This document shows positions 26,810 to 36,265 of a stretch of DNA of 64,000 bases, piece after piece. Each line of letters begins with the position of its first letter. Positions within the stretch are counted from its first letter, which is position 1. The notes beneath the pieces were generated by a model. The model saw only the letters and a list, made by a program, of their open reading frames with translations. It was not told the origin of the DNA and ran no database searches. Made by a program: the position numbers and the translations under genes. The stretch is from Chitinophaga pinensis (GTDB taxonomy: Bacteria > Bacteroidota > Bacteroidia > Flavobacteriales_D > Crocinitomicaceae): assembly GCA_945883825.1 (NCBI GenBank), contig CAMCYF010000001.1, positions 124,001-188,000 on the forward strand. Reading direction: 5' to 3'.

Positions 26810-28210
26810 ATGTTTGATGACGATGACGATGATTTTTTAGAAAATAAGCTGAACGAAGACCTAGAAAAATTTGAGTCGCACCTTAAAGGAAATGTAATTG
26901 GTTTTCTAGATAGCGATAGGTTAGAAGCAGTTATAGATCATTACATAGTAAATAGCCAATATTCTAAAGCGCTTTCTGCAGCTGAATTAGGTGTTTATCA
27001 TTTTCAATACAACTCTCTTTTTCATTTGCGAAAAGCCCAAGCAATGGCTGGAATGGGCTTGTTAAAGGATTCGATTGAATTACTAAATAGTATAGAAAAA
27101 GCAAATGATTCTAATACAGAAATATTCTTAACAAAAGCAGCATTATTTAGTCAGTTAAGGGATCCCAAAAATGCAATAAAATATTACAGATTAGCTATGG
27201 AAATTTGTGATCCAGAGGACAGAGATGAGATTTACATGGACATTGCTCTTGAATATCAAAATATGTCTCAATTTAAAGATGCAATTGAAATTCTTATTGA
27301 AGCAATAAAAATTAACAATCAAAATGAAGGCGCCTTGTATGAGATTGCATACTGCTATGACCAATTGGGTGATTATACAACTGCTATAAAATGTTATTCT
27401 GATTTCATAGATGAAAATCCGTATTCATTTACAGCTTGGTACAATCTTGGAAATGCCTTTTATAAATTAGAAAATTTTGAAAAAGCAATTTGGGCCTTTG
27501 AATATTCAATTTTAATTAATTCTGAATTTGGTCCAGCATATTTTAATATAGCTAATGCTTATTTATCTGAAGAAAAATACCACAAAGCAATTGAGTTCTT
27601 CCACGAATCATTAAAATTAGATGGAGATGACGCTTCAACACTTTGTTATTTGGGTGAGGCACATGAACAGTTGAATGAGTTAGATCTCGCAAAACATTTT
27701 TACAGACGAAGTATTGAACTTGCACCCTTGCATTCAGAAGCTTGGTTGGGTTTAGGAATTATCGAGGATCTACTCGGAAATACAAAAGAAGGCATAGTGA
27801 TGATTCACAAAGCATTGGAATATGACAAGAATAATGCGGGAATTCACCATGTTTTAGCTGGGGCTTATGAAAAGCTAGAAGAATTTGATTTGGTAAATCA
27901 CCATTATGAAACATCTTTATCAATGGACGAAACGGATGAAGAATGTCTATCAGATTACATTGAATATCTAGCAGAGAACTCCCCAATTGAAGCCCTGAAA
28001 GTACTTCAAGAATTTATGTGTAAACATACATCTAATCCTATTGCATCAGTTCTTGAGGTAAATTTATATTGGATTTTAGGAGAAAAGGAACAGGCTATCA
28101 TTTTATTTACTGCTTGTTTGAATGAGGATAGTGTTAAAGCAAAAACAATCTTTGAAATAAATCCAGAATTATTGGATGATCAAGATTTTTTGAATCTTTC
28201 TGCTGATTAG
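26810..28210 (+). CDS. Tetratricopeptide repeat protein
   Basis: A 466-residue cytoplasmic protein starting at the ATG at 26810; a TTG three codons upstream is disfavoured. The first residues are strikingly acidic (MFDDDDDDFLENKLNED). The rest is a TPR superhelix of about ten 34-residue repeats, the clearest being GALYEIAYCYDQLGDYTTAI, TAWYNLGNAFYKLENFEKAI, PAYFNIANAYLSEEKYHKAI, STLCYLGEAHEQLNELDLAK and EAWLGLGIIEDLLGN. Proteins of this kind scaffold complexes; the partner is unknown. The WD40 gene starts 20 nt downstream, so two scaffold proteins are probably co-expressed. Confidence 0.88.
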   Translation: MFDDDDDDFLENKLNEDLEKFESHLKGNVIGFLDSDRLEAVIDHYIVNSQYSKALSAAELGVYHFQYNSLFHLRKAQAMAGMGLLKDSIELLNSIEKANDSNTEIFLTKAALFSQLRDPKNAIKYYRLAMEICDPEDRDEIYMDIALEYQNMSQFKDAIEILIEAIKINNQNEGALYEIAYCYDQLGDYTTAIKCYSDFIDENPYSFTAWYNLGNAFYKLENFEKAIWAFEYSILINSEFGPAYFNIANAYLSEEKYHKAIEFFHESLKLDGDDASTLCYLGEAHEQLNELDLAKHFYRRSIELAPLHSEAWLGLGIIEDLLGNTKEGIVMIHKALEYDKNNAGIHHVLAGAYEKLEEFDLVNHHYETSLSMDETDEECLSDYIEYLAENSPIEALKVLQEFMCKHTSNPIASVLEVNLYWILGEKEQAIILFTACLNEDSVKAKTIFEINPELLDDQDFLNLSAD

Positions 28211-28230
28211 AGACAAGCAAATTTAATTTC

Positions 28231-29130
28231 ATGCAAGATTTTTCACTTTATAAAAAGTCAAAAGATTTAATTGGTCATTCTGCAGCAATTTATTCTCTAG
28301 ATTTTGATGGAATTTATCTATATTCTGCAGCAGGTGATAGATTTGTTACTCGTTGGGATTTAAAAACTGGGACACAAGATAGATTTGCGATTCAATTTAA
28401 AAATACACCATTCAGTACTGCTTTATTTTCTCAAAATACAAATTTAGCAGTTGGCTTGGAAAATGGAGATTTGCATTTCTTTAATCTTGCTGAAAGAAAA
28501 GAAGTTAAACTTTTTAAGCAACATAAATCAGGTGTTTTTTCAATTCTTGAAAATCCACTTAAAAATCAACTTTATACATCAGATGCAGAAGGAAATGTGG
28601 CAGTTTGGAATACTATAAGTTTTGAATTAGAACTCTTCTTGCCTTTTGCTTGTGGTAAAATTCGTAAAATGAGCTTAAATCATGATAAATCACAGCTAAT
28701 TCTCGCCTGTAATGATGGAATAATTCGTATTTTAGAAACGGAATTCTTTAATCTTTTACATTCTTTTAAAGCACATTCTGCTGCTGTTACGTCCTTTACC
28801 TTTTTTCCGGGTGATGATACAAAATGTCTTTCTGGAGGAAAGGATGCTTATTTAAAAGCATGGGATTTAAATGATTACTACTGTTTTAAAGCGATTCCAA
28901 TACATAATTTTAGTGTCTATGATTTGCTTTTTATTTCTGTTACTGAGTTTATTAGTTGTAGTAGAGATAAGACCATAAAAATATGGAATTCCGAAACTTT
29001 TTCTTTGTCTCAAAGAATTGAAGCTAAAAATGGCGGTCATCTCCATTCCGTTAATAAACTAATAAAAATTGGAGCTAAATCTTTTGCAAGTTGTAGTGAC
29101 GACAAGCGAATAATGTTATTTGAAGGTTAG
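28231..29130 (+). CDS. WD40-repeat beta-propeller protein
   Basis: A 299-residue protein without signal peptide, therefore cytoplasmic. About seven WD40 blades can be traced: GHSAAIYSLDFDGIYLYSAA with TRWDLKTG; LAVGLENGDLHFFNLAE; HKSGVFSILENP with VAVWNT; MSLNHDKSQLILACNDGIIR; AHSAAVTSFTFF with LKAWDLND; NFSVYDLLF with DKTIKIWNS; GGHLHSVNKL with SCSDDKRIMLFEG. The length suits one closed seven-bladed propeller. It is 20 nt after the TPR gene; the pair likely forms or scaffolds a protein assembly of unknown purpose. Confidence 0.88.
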   Translation: MQDFSLYKKSKDLIGHSAAIYSLDFDGIYLYSAAGDRFVTRWDLKTGTQDRFAIQFKNTPFSTALFSQNTNLAVGLENGDLHFFNLAERKEVKLFKQHKSGVFSILENPLKNQLYTSDAEGNVAVWNTISFELELFLPFACGKIRKMSLNHDKSQLILACNDGIIRILETEFFNLLHSFKAHSAAVTSFTFFPGDDTKCLSGGKDAYLKAWDLNDYYCFKAIPIHNFSVYDLLFISVTEFISCSRDKTIKIWNSETFSLSQRIEAKNGGHLHSVNKLIKIGAKSFASCSDDKRIMLFEG

Positions 29131-29143
29131 TCTCTTTTTTTCG

Positions 29144-29151
29144 TAATTTTG
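29144..29151 (+). promoter_or_regulatory. -7 promoter box TAATTTTG for the FG-GAP/type IX cargo gene
   Basis: Exact TAnnTTTG match, 18 nt before the ATG at 29170. Confidence 0.55.
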
Positions 29152-29169
29152 ACTCAATAAACTCAATCA

Positions 29170-31410
29170 ATGCGTCGCTTTTTTCTTATTTATCTCTTGC
29201 TACTAATTTGCTTTTCTTTTAAAGCACAGTTCCAATTTAATTTTAATGATTCAATAGAAGTTTATAGGACAAATTCTGCCTTAAAATATCCTTGGGCAGG
29301 CGGATTAAATTACGCTCAATTTTCAGAAATTGATTATGATTACGATGGAGATATGGATTTACTGGTTTTTGACAGAAGTAATGATCAAATGAGAGTTTTC
29401 GAACAAAAAATAGAGGGTGGTGTCTCATTCTATAAACTTGATCCGTTGGCTTATTTGGATTTTCCTGAGCAAATTCGATACAGAGTGTTTTCAATTGATT
29501 ACAATGGTGACGGTAAAAATGATTTATTTACGTATGGAATTGGTGGAATAAAAGTTTTTAAAAATGTAGGAAGCCCTCAAATAGGTTTGCAATGGGAATT
29601 GGCAAAAGATCTTTTGTACTCTGATAATTGGGGTGCTAATTTAAATTTGTATGTCAGTTCATCGGATATTCCAGCAATAGTTGATGTAGATTTTGATGGA
29701 GACATTGATATTTTAACCTTTCATATAAGTGGTGAATATTTGCAGTACCATCAGAATCAAAGTCAAGAGTTATATGGGCATTCTGATTCTCTCATTTTTA
29801 AATTAAAAAATGAATGCTGGGGTGGATTCAGAGAAGATGTGAATACAAATTTTTTAATTTTAAATGATAATACACTCCCTTGTACTACTGGAAATGTTCC
29901 GAATCCTGGCATAAAGCCAAATACTAGTAGTGTTGACAAAGCACATTCTGGATCAACAGTTTTGGCGCTAGATTATGATGGTTCTGGAGTACAAGATTTA
30001 ATTATTGGTGATGTTGCCTACTCAAACATGAATTTATTAATAAATGGAGGAACTGCGCCGAATACAAACTCTTTAATGATTTCTTCTGACCCTGCATTTC
30101 CCTCTAATTCAACGCCAATTGCAATTAATTTATTTCCTGCAGCATATTTTGTTGATGTTGATTTTGATGGTAAAAAAGATATATTGGTTGCTCCAAACGC
30201 AAAAAATATCTCTGAAAATGAAAAGAGTATCTGGAAATATAAAAATACTGGTACACAAACTAGTGCGAATTTTGTTTTTGAGACAAAAGCCTTCTTACAG
30301 CAAGATATGATTGAACATGGAACTGCTTCTGTCCCTTTTTTAGTAGATATCGACAATGATGGATTAAAAGATTTATTTGTTTCTAATTTCTATGCCTATA
30401 AACCCACATTAAACAAAGAAAGTAGAATGGCCTACTACAAAAATACCGGAACGTCTATTGATCCTAAATTTACATTGATAGACAGTGATTTTTTAAACCT
30501 TTCAACTTTAAATTATGGTTTTAAAATAAGTCCAAGCTTTGGTGATCTAGACAATGATGGAAAAATTGATGTTCTTCTTGGTTTAGAAAATGGAACATTG
30601 ATTTTTTATAAAAACAACTCAATTTCTAGCTCTCTTATTTTTGCTCCACCAGTTTTAAATTATACTGATAATTTAGGTGCTGTAATTTCTGCAGGTCAAT
30701 ATGCAACTCCACAAATTTTTGATTTAGATAATGATGGAAAACTAGATTTAATTATTGGAAAAAAAACAGGAGAACTACTGTATTATAAGAATATTGGTTC
30801 TTTATCAACTCCACAATTTGAATTAACAAATCCTATGTTAGGAAACATTGATGTTTCAACCTTAACACCAGATGGTTATCCGACACCACATTTTTTTAGA
30901 GTTCAAGACACAACATATTTATTACTTGGTGCCTCAGATGGATTTATTCGTTTTTATGATGCGATTGATAACGCTCTTTCTATCGGAAATTCTTTTAATC
31001 TTCGAGATGCTGACTTTCTTTCTTTATCAAAAGCAATAGGAGGATACAGTTCTTGCGCAGTTACTGATCTTGATGGAGACAATAAACTAAACTTATTCGT
31101 TGGTCAAGATTTAGGGGGATTATTTCATTTAGAACACGATGAAAATAGTAATCTTGGAATTCACACTGAAATTATTCCTACTCAAAATATCGAATGTTTC
31201 CCTGTTCCAGCGAATAAAAGTCTAACAATTCGACTTGAATTAATGGGGGATAAATTGTTTATTTACAATGTGATAGGACAAAAGATTGATGAATTAATTC
31301 TAAATCAAGGAACAAATGAACTTGATCTTCAGAATTATTCAAATGGAATCTATTTCTTCCAATTTATAAATACTGGAATTACACGAAAAATAAGTGTGAA
31401 AGCAGATTAA
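29170..31410 (+). CDS. FG-GAP/VCBS-repeat protein with type IX sorting domain
   Basis: A 746-residue exported protein. The signal peptide is MRRFFLIYLLLLICFSFKAQ. The body is an integrin-like propeller with about nine calcium-loop repeats of the DxDxDG type (DYDYDGDMDLLVFD, DYNGDGKNDLFTY, DVDFDGDIDILTF, DVDFDGKKDILVAP, DIDNDGLKDLFVSN, DLDNDGKIDVLLG, DLDNDGKLDLIIG, DLDGDNKLNLFVG and a weaker DYDGSGVQDLIIGD). The last ~70 residues are a type A sorting domain (CFPVPANKSLTIRLE, YNVIGQKIDEL, NYSNGIYFFQF), which targets the protein to the Por/type IX system and the cell surface. Adhesion or matrix binding is plausible. Its TAA interlocks with the stop of the convergent FAH gene. Confidence 0.92.
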   Translation: MRRFFLIYLLLLICFSFKAQFQFNFNDSIEVYRTNSALKYPWAGGLNYAQFSEIDYDYDGDMDLLVFDRSNDQMRVFEQKIEGGVSFYKLDPLAYLDFPEQIRYRVFSIDYNGDGKNDLFTYGIGGIKVFKNVGSPQIGLQWELAKDLLYSDNWGANLNLYVSSSDIPAIVDVDFDGDIDILTFHISGEYLQYHQNQSQELYGHSDSLIFKLKNECWGGFREDVNTNFLILNDNTLPCTTGNVPNPGIKPNTSSVDKAHSGSTVLALDYDGSGVQDLIIGDVAYSNMNLLINGGTAPNTNSLMISSDPAFPSNSTPIAINLFPAAYFVDVDFDGKKDILVAPNAKNISENEKSIWKYKNTGTQTSANFVFETKAFLQQDMIEHGTASVPFLVDIDNDGLKDLFVSNFYAYKPTLNKESRMAYYKNTGTSIDPKFTLIDSDFLNLSTLNYGFKISPSFGDLDNDGKIDVLLGLENGTLIFYKNNSISSSLIFAPPVLNYTDNLGAVISAGQYATPQIFDLDNDGKLDLIIGKKTGELLYYKNIGSLSTPQFELTNPMLGNIDVSTLTPDGYPTPHFFRVQDTTYLLLGASDGFIRFYDAIDNALSIGNSFNLRDADFLSLSKAIGGYSSCAVTDLDGDNKLNLFVGQDLGGLFHLEHDENSNLGIHTEIIPTQNIECFPVPANKSLTIRLELMGDKLFIYNVIGQKIDELILNQGTNELDLQNYSNGIYFFQFINTGITRKISVKAD

Positions 31411-32015
31411 AGAACGCTAAGTTCTAATAATTGAATTCCGTTTAGCTCTCCTCTTAAATGATCACCAATCGCAACTGGACCAACTCCTGAAGGAGTTCCT
31501 GTAAATATTAAATCACCTGTTTTTAGTGTTACAAATCCTGAAACATAAGCAATTATTTGATTGATGTTAAATATCATATCACTGCTTTTACCATGTTGAA
31601 CAAGCATATCGTTTTGATAAAAATTAAAACTTGTAGAATCAAAATTTATGGTGCTTAAATCAATCCATTTTGAAGAAATAGGAGCACTATTATCAAAGGA
31701 CTTTGCAATTTCCCAAGGTAAACCCTCTGTTTTACATTTTGTTTGTAAATCACGAGCTGTAAAGTCAATACCTAAGGTGATTTTCGAATAATATTTGTGA
31801 GCAAATTCTTCTCGGATATTTTTTCCCGCTTTATCAATCTTTACTACAATTTCACATTCAAAATGTAGGTCTTTCGTAAAATTAGGATAGTAAAATTTAG
31901 AGTCTGTTAAAAGCGCAACATCAGGTTTCATAAAAAATAGTGGAGAAGTAGGAAGTGGATTGTTTAATTCCTTTGCATGTTCCGCATAGTTTCTCCCGAT
32001 ACAAATTATTTTCAT
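31407..32015 (-). CDS. Fumarylacetoacetate hydrolase (FAH) family protein
   Basis: A 202-residue cytoplasmic protein of the FAH superfamily (hydrolases, decarboxylases, isomerases and oxaloacetate tautomerases acting on beta-diketo or enol acids). Motifs: KIICIGRNYAEHAKELNN, LFFMKPDVALL, HFECEIVVKIDKAGKNI (metal-ligand Glu pair), GIDFTARDLQTKCKTEGLPW and GDLIFTGTPSGVGPVAIGD (C-terminal signature). The small size and motif pattern resemble the FAHD1/YcgM type, for which acylpyruvate hydrolase or oxaloacetate-related activities are known; substrate here is undetermined. Its ATG overlaps the upstream exonuclease stop by 4 bp. Confidence 0.88.
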   Translation of the reverse strand: MKIICIGRNYAEHAKELNNPLPTSPLFFMKPDVALLTDSKFYYPNFTKDLHFECEIVVKIDKAGKNIREEFAHKYYSKITLGIDFTARDLQTKCKTEGLPWEIAKSFDNSAPISSKWIDLSTINFDSTSFNFYQNDMLVQHGKSSDMIFNINQIIAYVSGFVTLKTGDLIFTGTPSGVGPVAIGDHLRGELNGIQLLELSVL

Positions 32016-32854
32016 TTTGTATTGAATTTGGACTTTAGGTCATCCAATTTAGATTCCATTGATGTATTTTCTTTTGGAGTGTTTGCTTGTTTTATGCGCT
32101 CCATTTCTTTTCGAAGGCATAGTTTTGTATAGCGCGGAAAATCAGCTTCTAGCAGCCATCCATAATAACCAGGCTCAGATTTCATAACACTCTCAATCGT
32201 TTTTTCCTTATGTTTCCCAAAATTATAAATCGCCTCACCTTTTTCATTAATCGCTAAACGACCTGCAAAATCTAAGGATTTAAAAATCCCGGCTCTTGAA
32301 AAATCAGCTAAATAGGAAACATCATTCTTTAAATCCGGATAGCGTGCTATTTGAGCTAAAAAAACATCGAGTGTAGCTCGAGTATCATATAAAGCATCAT
32401 GAGCATTCTCAATTGATTTCTGGCAATAAAACTGATAAGCTGCAGCAAGTGTTCGTTGTTCTTTTTTATGAAAGATATTTTGAACATCCACAAAATTTCG
32501 TTGAGATAAGTCAATTTCAAAATCAGCACGAAGAAATTCTTCAGCCAATAAAGGAATATCATATTTATTTGAGTTGTATCCTGCCAAGTCTGAATCTCCA
32601 ATAAAATCCGCAATTTTTTGCGCTAATTGCTTAAAAGTTGGAGCATTTGCTACTTTTTCATTACTAATACCATGAATTGCAATGATTTCGTCTGCAATTA
32701 TAATTTCTGGATTAATCAGTTCATTTAATTCTTCTTGTTCACCGTCAACCGTCAATTTAATAATTGCAATTTGTACAATTCTATCAGTTGTAATTTGAAG
32801 TCCAGTTGCCTCTACATCAAAAAAACAAAGCGGTTTTTTTAAAATTAAATTCAT
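32012..32854 (-). CDS. DnaQ-like 3'-5' exonuclease
   Basis: A 280-residue protein. Residues ~8-175 form a DEDDh exonuclease domain: Exo I CFFDVEATGLQITTDRIVQ (Asp/Glu pair, Val in place of the usual Thr), Exo II region LAGYNSNKYDIPLLAEEF, Exo III AHDALYDTRATLDVF (His and Asp). The C-terminal ~100 residues contain GEAIYNFGKHKEKTIESV and EPGYYGWLLEADFP, a small domain seen attached to DnaQ-like exonucleases in Bacteroidota. Could be a proofreading-like or RNase-T-like nuclease; it is not fused to a polymerase. Coupled to the FAH gene by ATGA overlap; no TAnnTTTG box was found upstream. Confidence 0.9.
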   Translation of the reverse strand: MNLILKKPLCFFDVEATGLQITTDRIVQIAIIKLTVDGEQEELNELINPEIIIADEIIAIHGISNEKVANAPTFKQLAQKIADFIGDSDLAGYNSNKYDIPLLAEEFLRADFEIDLSQRNFVDVQNIFHKKEQRTLAAAYQFYCQKSIENAHDALYDTRATLDVFLAQIARYPDLKNDVSYLADFSRAGIFKSLDFAGRLAINEKGEAIYNFGKHKEKTIESVMKSEPGYYGWLLEADFPRYTKLCLRKEMERIKQANTPKENTSMESKLDDLKSKFNTK

Positions 32855-32896
32855 TTATAAGTAATTACAGTTAATGAAAAGATAGTAAAGGCTTGC

Positions 32897-34237
32897 TTAA
32901 ACTTCACGATTTCCGTCAAAAGCTTCGAGGTAATCTGCAACTCTGCGTACGAATTGACCGCCGAGAGCACCATCTACAACTCTGTGATCGTAGGAATGAG
33001 ATAAAAACATTTTGTGACGGATTCCAATAAAATCTCCTTCAGGTGTTTCAATGACTGCAGGAACCTTTCGGATTGCCCCAAGCGCTAAAATTGCAACTTG
33101 CGGTTGATTGATTATCGGAGTTCCCATTACATTTCCAAATGAACCAACATTTGTAATGGTATAGGTTCCGCCTTGCGTATCATCAGGTTTTAATTTATTA
33201 TTCCGTGCATTATTCGCCAATTCATTAACAGCTTTCGTTAAACCCATTAAATTGAGACGGTCTGCATTTTTAATAACTGGAACGATCAAATTTCCCGAAG
33301 GCAAAGCAGTTGCCATTCCGATATTAATATCTTTTCGCTTAATGATTGTAGTTCCAGAAATAGAGACATTTACCATCGGAAAATCTTTTATTGCTTTAAC
33401 AACGGCCTCAATTAAAATAGGAGTGAAGGTGATATTTTCACCTTCTTTATCCATAAATGATTTCTTGACTTTATTACGCCACTCGACAATTTTGGTCATA
33501 TCAGCTTCAACATAGGAAGTTACATGCGGAGCAATATGCGCTGACATTACCATGTGATCAGCAATCATTTTGCGCATGCGATCCATTTCAATGAGTTCAT
33601 CTCCCGGATTTGGAAGTACAATAGGTTCTTTAATATTTGTTAAGAAATGACCTCCTATATTTGAAGAGCTTGTAAGTGTTGGCTTAGTATTATTACTAAT
33701 AATAGAAGTTCCACGATTAGCAATATAGCTCAATAAATCATTTTTTGTAACACGTGCATCTTGACCAGATCCTTGAATAGATTCCAATTCAGTTTGACTG
33801 ATATTTTCTTTTTTAGAAATACTTCTAACAAGAGGCGAGAAGAATTTACCGCTTGAATTACTATTTATTGTAACCATTTCAGAAATAGTAGGCGGCGAAG
33901 TAATTTCTAATACAGGACTATTTTTTTCTTCAATGACTTCAATTTCTTTTACTGACTCAATATTTTCAGGACTTACTTCTTTCGTCGTTGAAATTTCGTC
34001 GGTTGAAAGAATTGCAATTACATCGCCAACTTGGGCAACTTGATCTTTTTCGAAAAATCGCTTACTCAATATTCCTGAAGCTTCAGATGGCAATTCATTA
34101 TCAACTTTATCTGTTGCAACTTCAACTAAAGGTTCATCAATAGCGACTTTGTCTCCAATGTTTTTAAGCCAATTGGTAATTGTTGCTTCTGTCACACTTT
34201 CTCCCATTTTCGGAAGACGAACTTCAATTTCTGCCAT
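32897..34237 (-). CDS. 2-oxoacid dehydrogenase E2 (dihydrolipoamide acyltransferase)
   Basis: Core of a 2-oxoacid dehydrogenase complex, probably branched-chain, which moves acyl groups from E1 to CoA. 446 residues. Lipoyl domain 1-~80 with VEVATDKVDNEL (lipoylated Lys ~43); a linker of ~45 residues; E3/E1-binding domain ~130-172 (FSPLVRSISKKENIS, ARVTKNDLLSYI); catalytic domain ~210-446 ending with SYDHRVVDGALGGQF (catalytic His and Asp). The E1 alpha-beta fusion at 45062 is the obvious partner, unlinked by 11 kb. A TAACTTTG box is 31 nt upstream. Confidence 0.95.
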   Translation of the reverse strand: MAEIEVRLPKMGESVTEATITNWLKNIGDKVAIDEPLVEVATDKVDNELPSEASGILSKRFFEKDQVAQVGDVIAILSTDEISTTKEVSPENIESVKEIEVIEEKNSPVLEITSPPTISEMVTINSNSSGKFFSPLVRSISKKENISQTELESIQGSGQDARVTKNDLLSYIANRGTSIISNNTKPTLTSSSNIGGHFLTNIKEPIVLPNPGDELIEMDRMRKMIADHMVMSAHIAPHVTSYVEADMTKIVEWRNKVKKSFMDKEGENITFTPILIEAVVKAIKDFPMVNVSISGTTIIKRKDINIGMATALPSGNLIVPVIKNADRLNLMGLTKAVNELANNARNNKLKPDDTQGGTYTITNVGSFGNVMGTPIINQPQVAILALGAIRKVPAVIETPEGDFIGIRHKMFLSHSYDHRVVDGALGGQFVRRVADYLEAFDGNREV

Positions 34238-34267
34238 AAGATTAATTTACTGTAAAATTCAGCATAG

Positions 34268-34275
34268 CAAAGTTA
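34268..34275 (-). promoter_or_regulatory. -7 promoter box TAACTTTG for E2
   Basis: Exact TAnnTTTG match on the minus strand, 31 nt before the E2 ATG. Confidence 0.5.
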
Positions 34276-34309
34276 GCAAACATCCTTGATATGAGAAAAT
34301 AAATAGGAA

Positions 34310-36265
34310 TTATTCACCGAGTAATTTCCATTTACGAACGAGCACTTCAAAATCAAAAATAAAACTATATTGTTTCGCGTAAAGTAGATTTAACTCTTCT
34401 TTTTTATCAATTGAAAGTTCTTCAGAGATAGAAAATGGCTCTAAAATTCCAGGTTTTATTTTTGGGAGATTTGTTTTTGTCCCATCGCTTTGATTGAGGT
34501 AACCAACAAATGATTTTTTTCCACTCAAGATTCTAAAAAGGTTTGAAATAAACTTTGCTTTAAATTTTATAATTACCAATAGAATAGGGGAAAGTAAAAG
34601 TAAAATAATACTAAAAAAGAAATCAAATAAGCGTTTTGAACGAATGTTTTCAGCCTTACTTAAAGCAGAAAAATTTAGCGCATAAAAATCTCCTGAATTG
34701 TCAATTGAATTACTGCCAATCAAATAACTTGTATTAGGTTGCGCAATTTTAAATTCAATATCTTGACTTTCAATTTTTGTCATTCCATCAATAATATTTT
34801 TTGCACTTACATCTTTTGCACAATAAATAATTTCATTGATCGTGTGAACTTGAATAATTTCATTTAATTGAAGATTGCTTCCTGAGGCCTCCTCATAATT
34901 CTTAGTAATGTAAACACCGATAATGCTTTCAATTGTTGGATACGTCAATTCCAATATTTTTTTCACCCGTATAAATTCAGCTTGATCTCCAATAATTGCA
35001 AAGTGTTTTTTCGGAGTAGAAGGCAATCCAATCTTATGTGTTTTCAATAAATTTTGAGTTATCAATACCAGATAATGTTGAAGAACAAAAACAAGAGAAG
35101 CCGTCAAAATAAAAAGGCGAGAAAATTGCCAATCTTTAGGTAAAAGTGCATAAATCACAAGAATAAAAATACTTGCAAAAATTGTTGCTTTCCAAATAAT
35201 ATGATTTCGAATTCCCTTGTCGTAAACTCCAATTAACCAGGCAAAAAGAATAAAAACAAAAATGTATAAAGGGATTGAGATATAAAAAACATATTCAGGA
35301 AATTGAATAGCAGCATTCCTCCAATAATCAGCAAGAAAAAATAAAGCTGAATAAGTTAGTGCAGCATTTAGAAATGGAGTTGCTATTTTCTTGACAAAAC
35401 GATTTATAAGTGAAAGTGAAGCCCGCATATAAATAGCAAGATTAATCGCGAAAGAAAACAAGTTTGCATTCTTGTTTGAAAAGTGTTTTTTCGCAAAGAG
35501 AATCATAGCTTTGTAAAAAACAAAGACATAATTCACAGAACTTTTTTTTGTGCTTTCACCCTTGTAATGTATAATTTTTGTCTCGGGGAAGTAATAATTT
35601 TTATAGCCTCCTAATTTAATGCGATAGGATAAGTCAATGTCCTCACCATACATGAAAAATTGCTCATCTAAGAGTCCTACTTTCTCTAAAGTTACCTTTC
35701 GGAGTAACATAAAAGCGCCACTCAAAACATCTACTTCATTTACTTCAAATTCACTTAAAAAACCTAAATGATACCTGCCAAATTTTTGAGATTTTGGAAA
35801 AAGATACGATAGGCCAAAAATTTTATAAAAAGCAACTGAGGGAGAGGGAAAACCACGCTTTGATTCAGGAAGAAAATTCCCTTTACCATCAAGCATTCTT
35901 AATCCTAGGCCACCACAATCAGTATTAGAATTCATAAATTCAATGCATTTATCAAATGTATCTTCTTCAATAACTGTATCTGGATTAAGTAAAAGAACAT
36001 AAGGAGAATTCACCCTTTTAATCGCTTGGTTGTTTGCTTTTGAAAAACCAACATTCTCTTTATTTTCAATAAGTACAACACTCGAAAAGTTTTCTTTTAA
36101 CATGTTAATAGAACCATCAACACTGTTATTATCTACAACAAAAATTTGAATATTTAAATTCTTGGAAGCCGCGAAAACAGAGTTTAAGCATTGTTCCAAA
36201 AAAAACACGACGTTATAGTTTACAATAACTACCGATAAATCATATTTTTGGGTGCTTTCACTCAT
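34310..36265 (-). CDS. GT2 glycosyltransferase fused to membrane region and degenerate phosphoglycosyltransferase module
   Basis: 651 residues from the ATG at 36265, which forms TAATG with the RidA stop and precedes the family start DLSVVIVNYN; an upstream in-frame start would overlap RidA by 22 bases. Residues ~10-240 are a GT2 domain (VVIVNYNVVFF, FVVDNNSVDGS, YVLLLNPDTVIEEDTF, QFFMYGEDIDLSYRIK). About five to six transmembrane helices follow (~270-405), then a Rossmann-like segment (KHFAIIGDQAEFIRVKK). The C-terminus (~545-651) resembles WbaP/WcaJ-type sugar transferases: KRLFDFFFSIILLLLSPIL, ILSGKKSFVGYL, LPKIKPGI and FDFEVLVRKWKLL. The middle of that module, which normally holds the KFRSM and LDELPQ motifs, is missing. 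Probably cell-surface glycan synthesis. Confidence 0.82.
   Translation of the reverse strand: MSESTQKYDLSVVIVNYNVVFFLEQCLNSVFAASKNLNIQIFVVDNNSVDGSINMLKENFSSVVLIENKENVGFSKANNQAIKRVNSPYVLLLNPDTVIEEDTFDKCIEFMNSNTDCGGLGLRMLDGKGNFLPESKRGFPSPSVAFYKIFGLSYLFPKSQKFGRYHLGFLSEFEVNEVDVLSGAFMLLRKVTLEKVGLLDEQFFMYGEDIDLSYRIKLGGYKNYYFPETKIIHYKGESTKKSSVNYVFVFYKAMILFAKKHFSNKNANLFSFAINLAIYMRASLSLINRFVKKIATPFLNAALTYSALFFLADYWRNAAIQFPEYVFYISIPLYIFVFILFAWLIGVYDKGIRNHIIWKATIFASIFILVIYALLPKDWQFSRLFILTASLVFVLQHYLVLITQNLLKTHKIGLPSTPKKHFAIIGDQAEFIRVKKILELTYPTIESIIGVYITKNYEEASGSNLQLNEIIQVHTINEIIYCAKDVSAKNIIDGMTKIESQDIEFKIAQPNTSYLIGSNSIDNSGDFYALNFSALSKAENIRSKRLFDFFFSIILLLLSPILLVIIKFKAKFISNLFRILSGKKSFVGYLNQSDGTKTNLPKIKPGILEPFSISEELSIDKKEELNLLYAKQYSFIFDFEVLVRKWKLLGE

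Noticed and set aside
30018-30356. 112-codon antisense ORF inside the FG-GAP gene
   Set aside because: It mirrors the calcium-loop repeats of the sense gene; a shadow frame.
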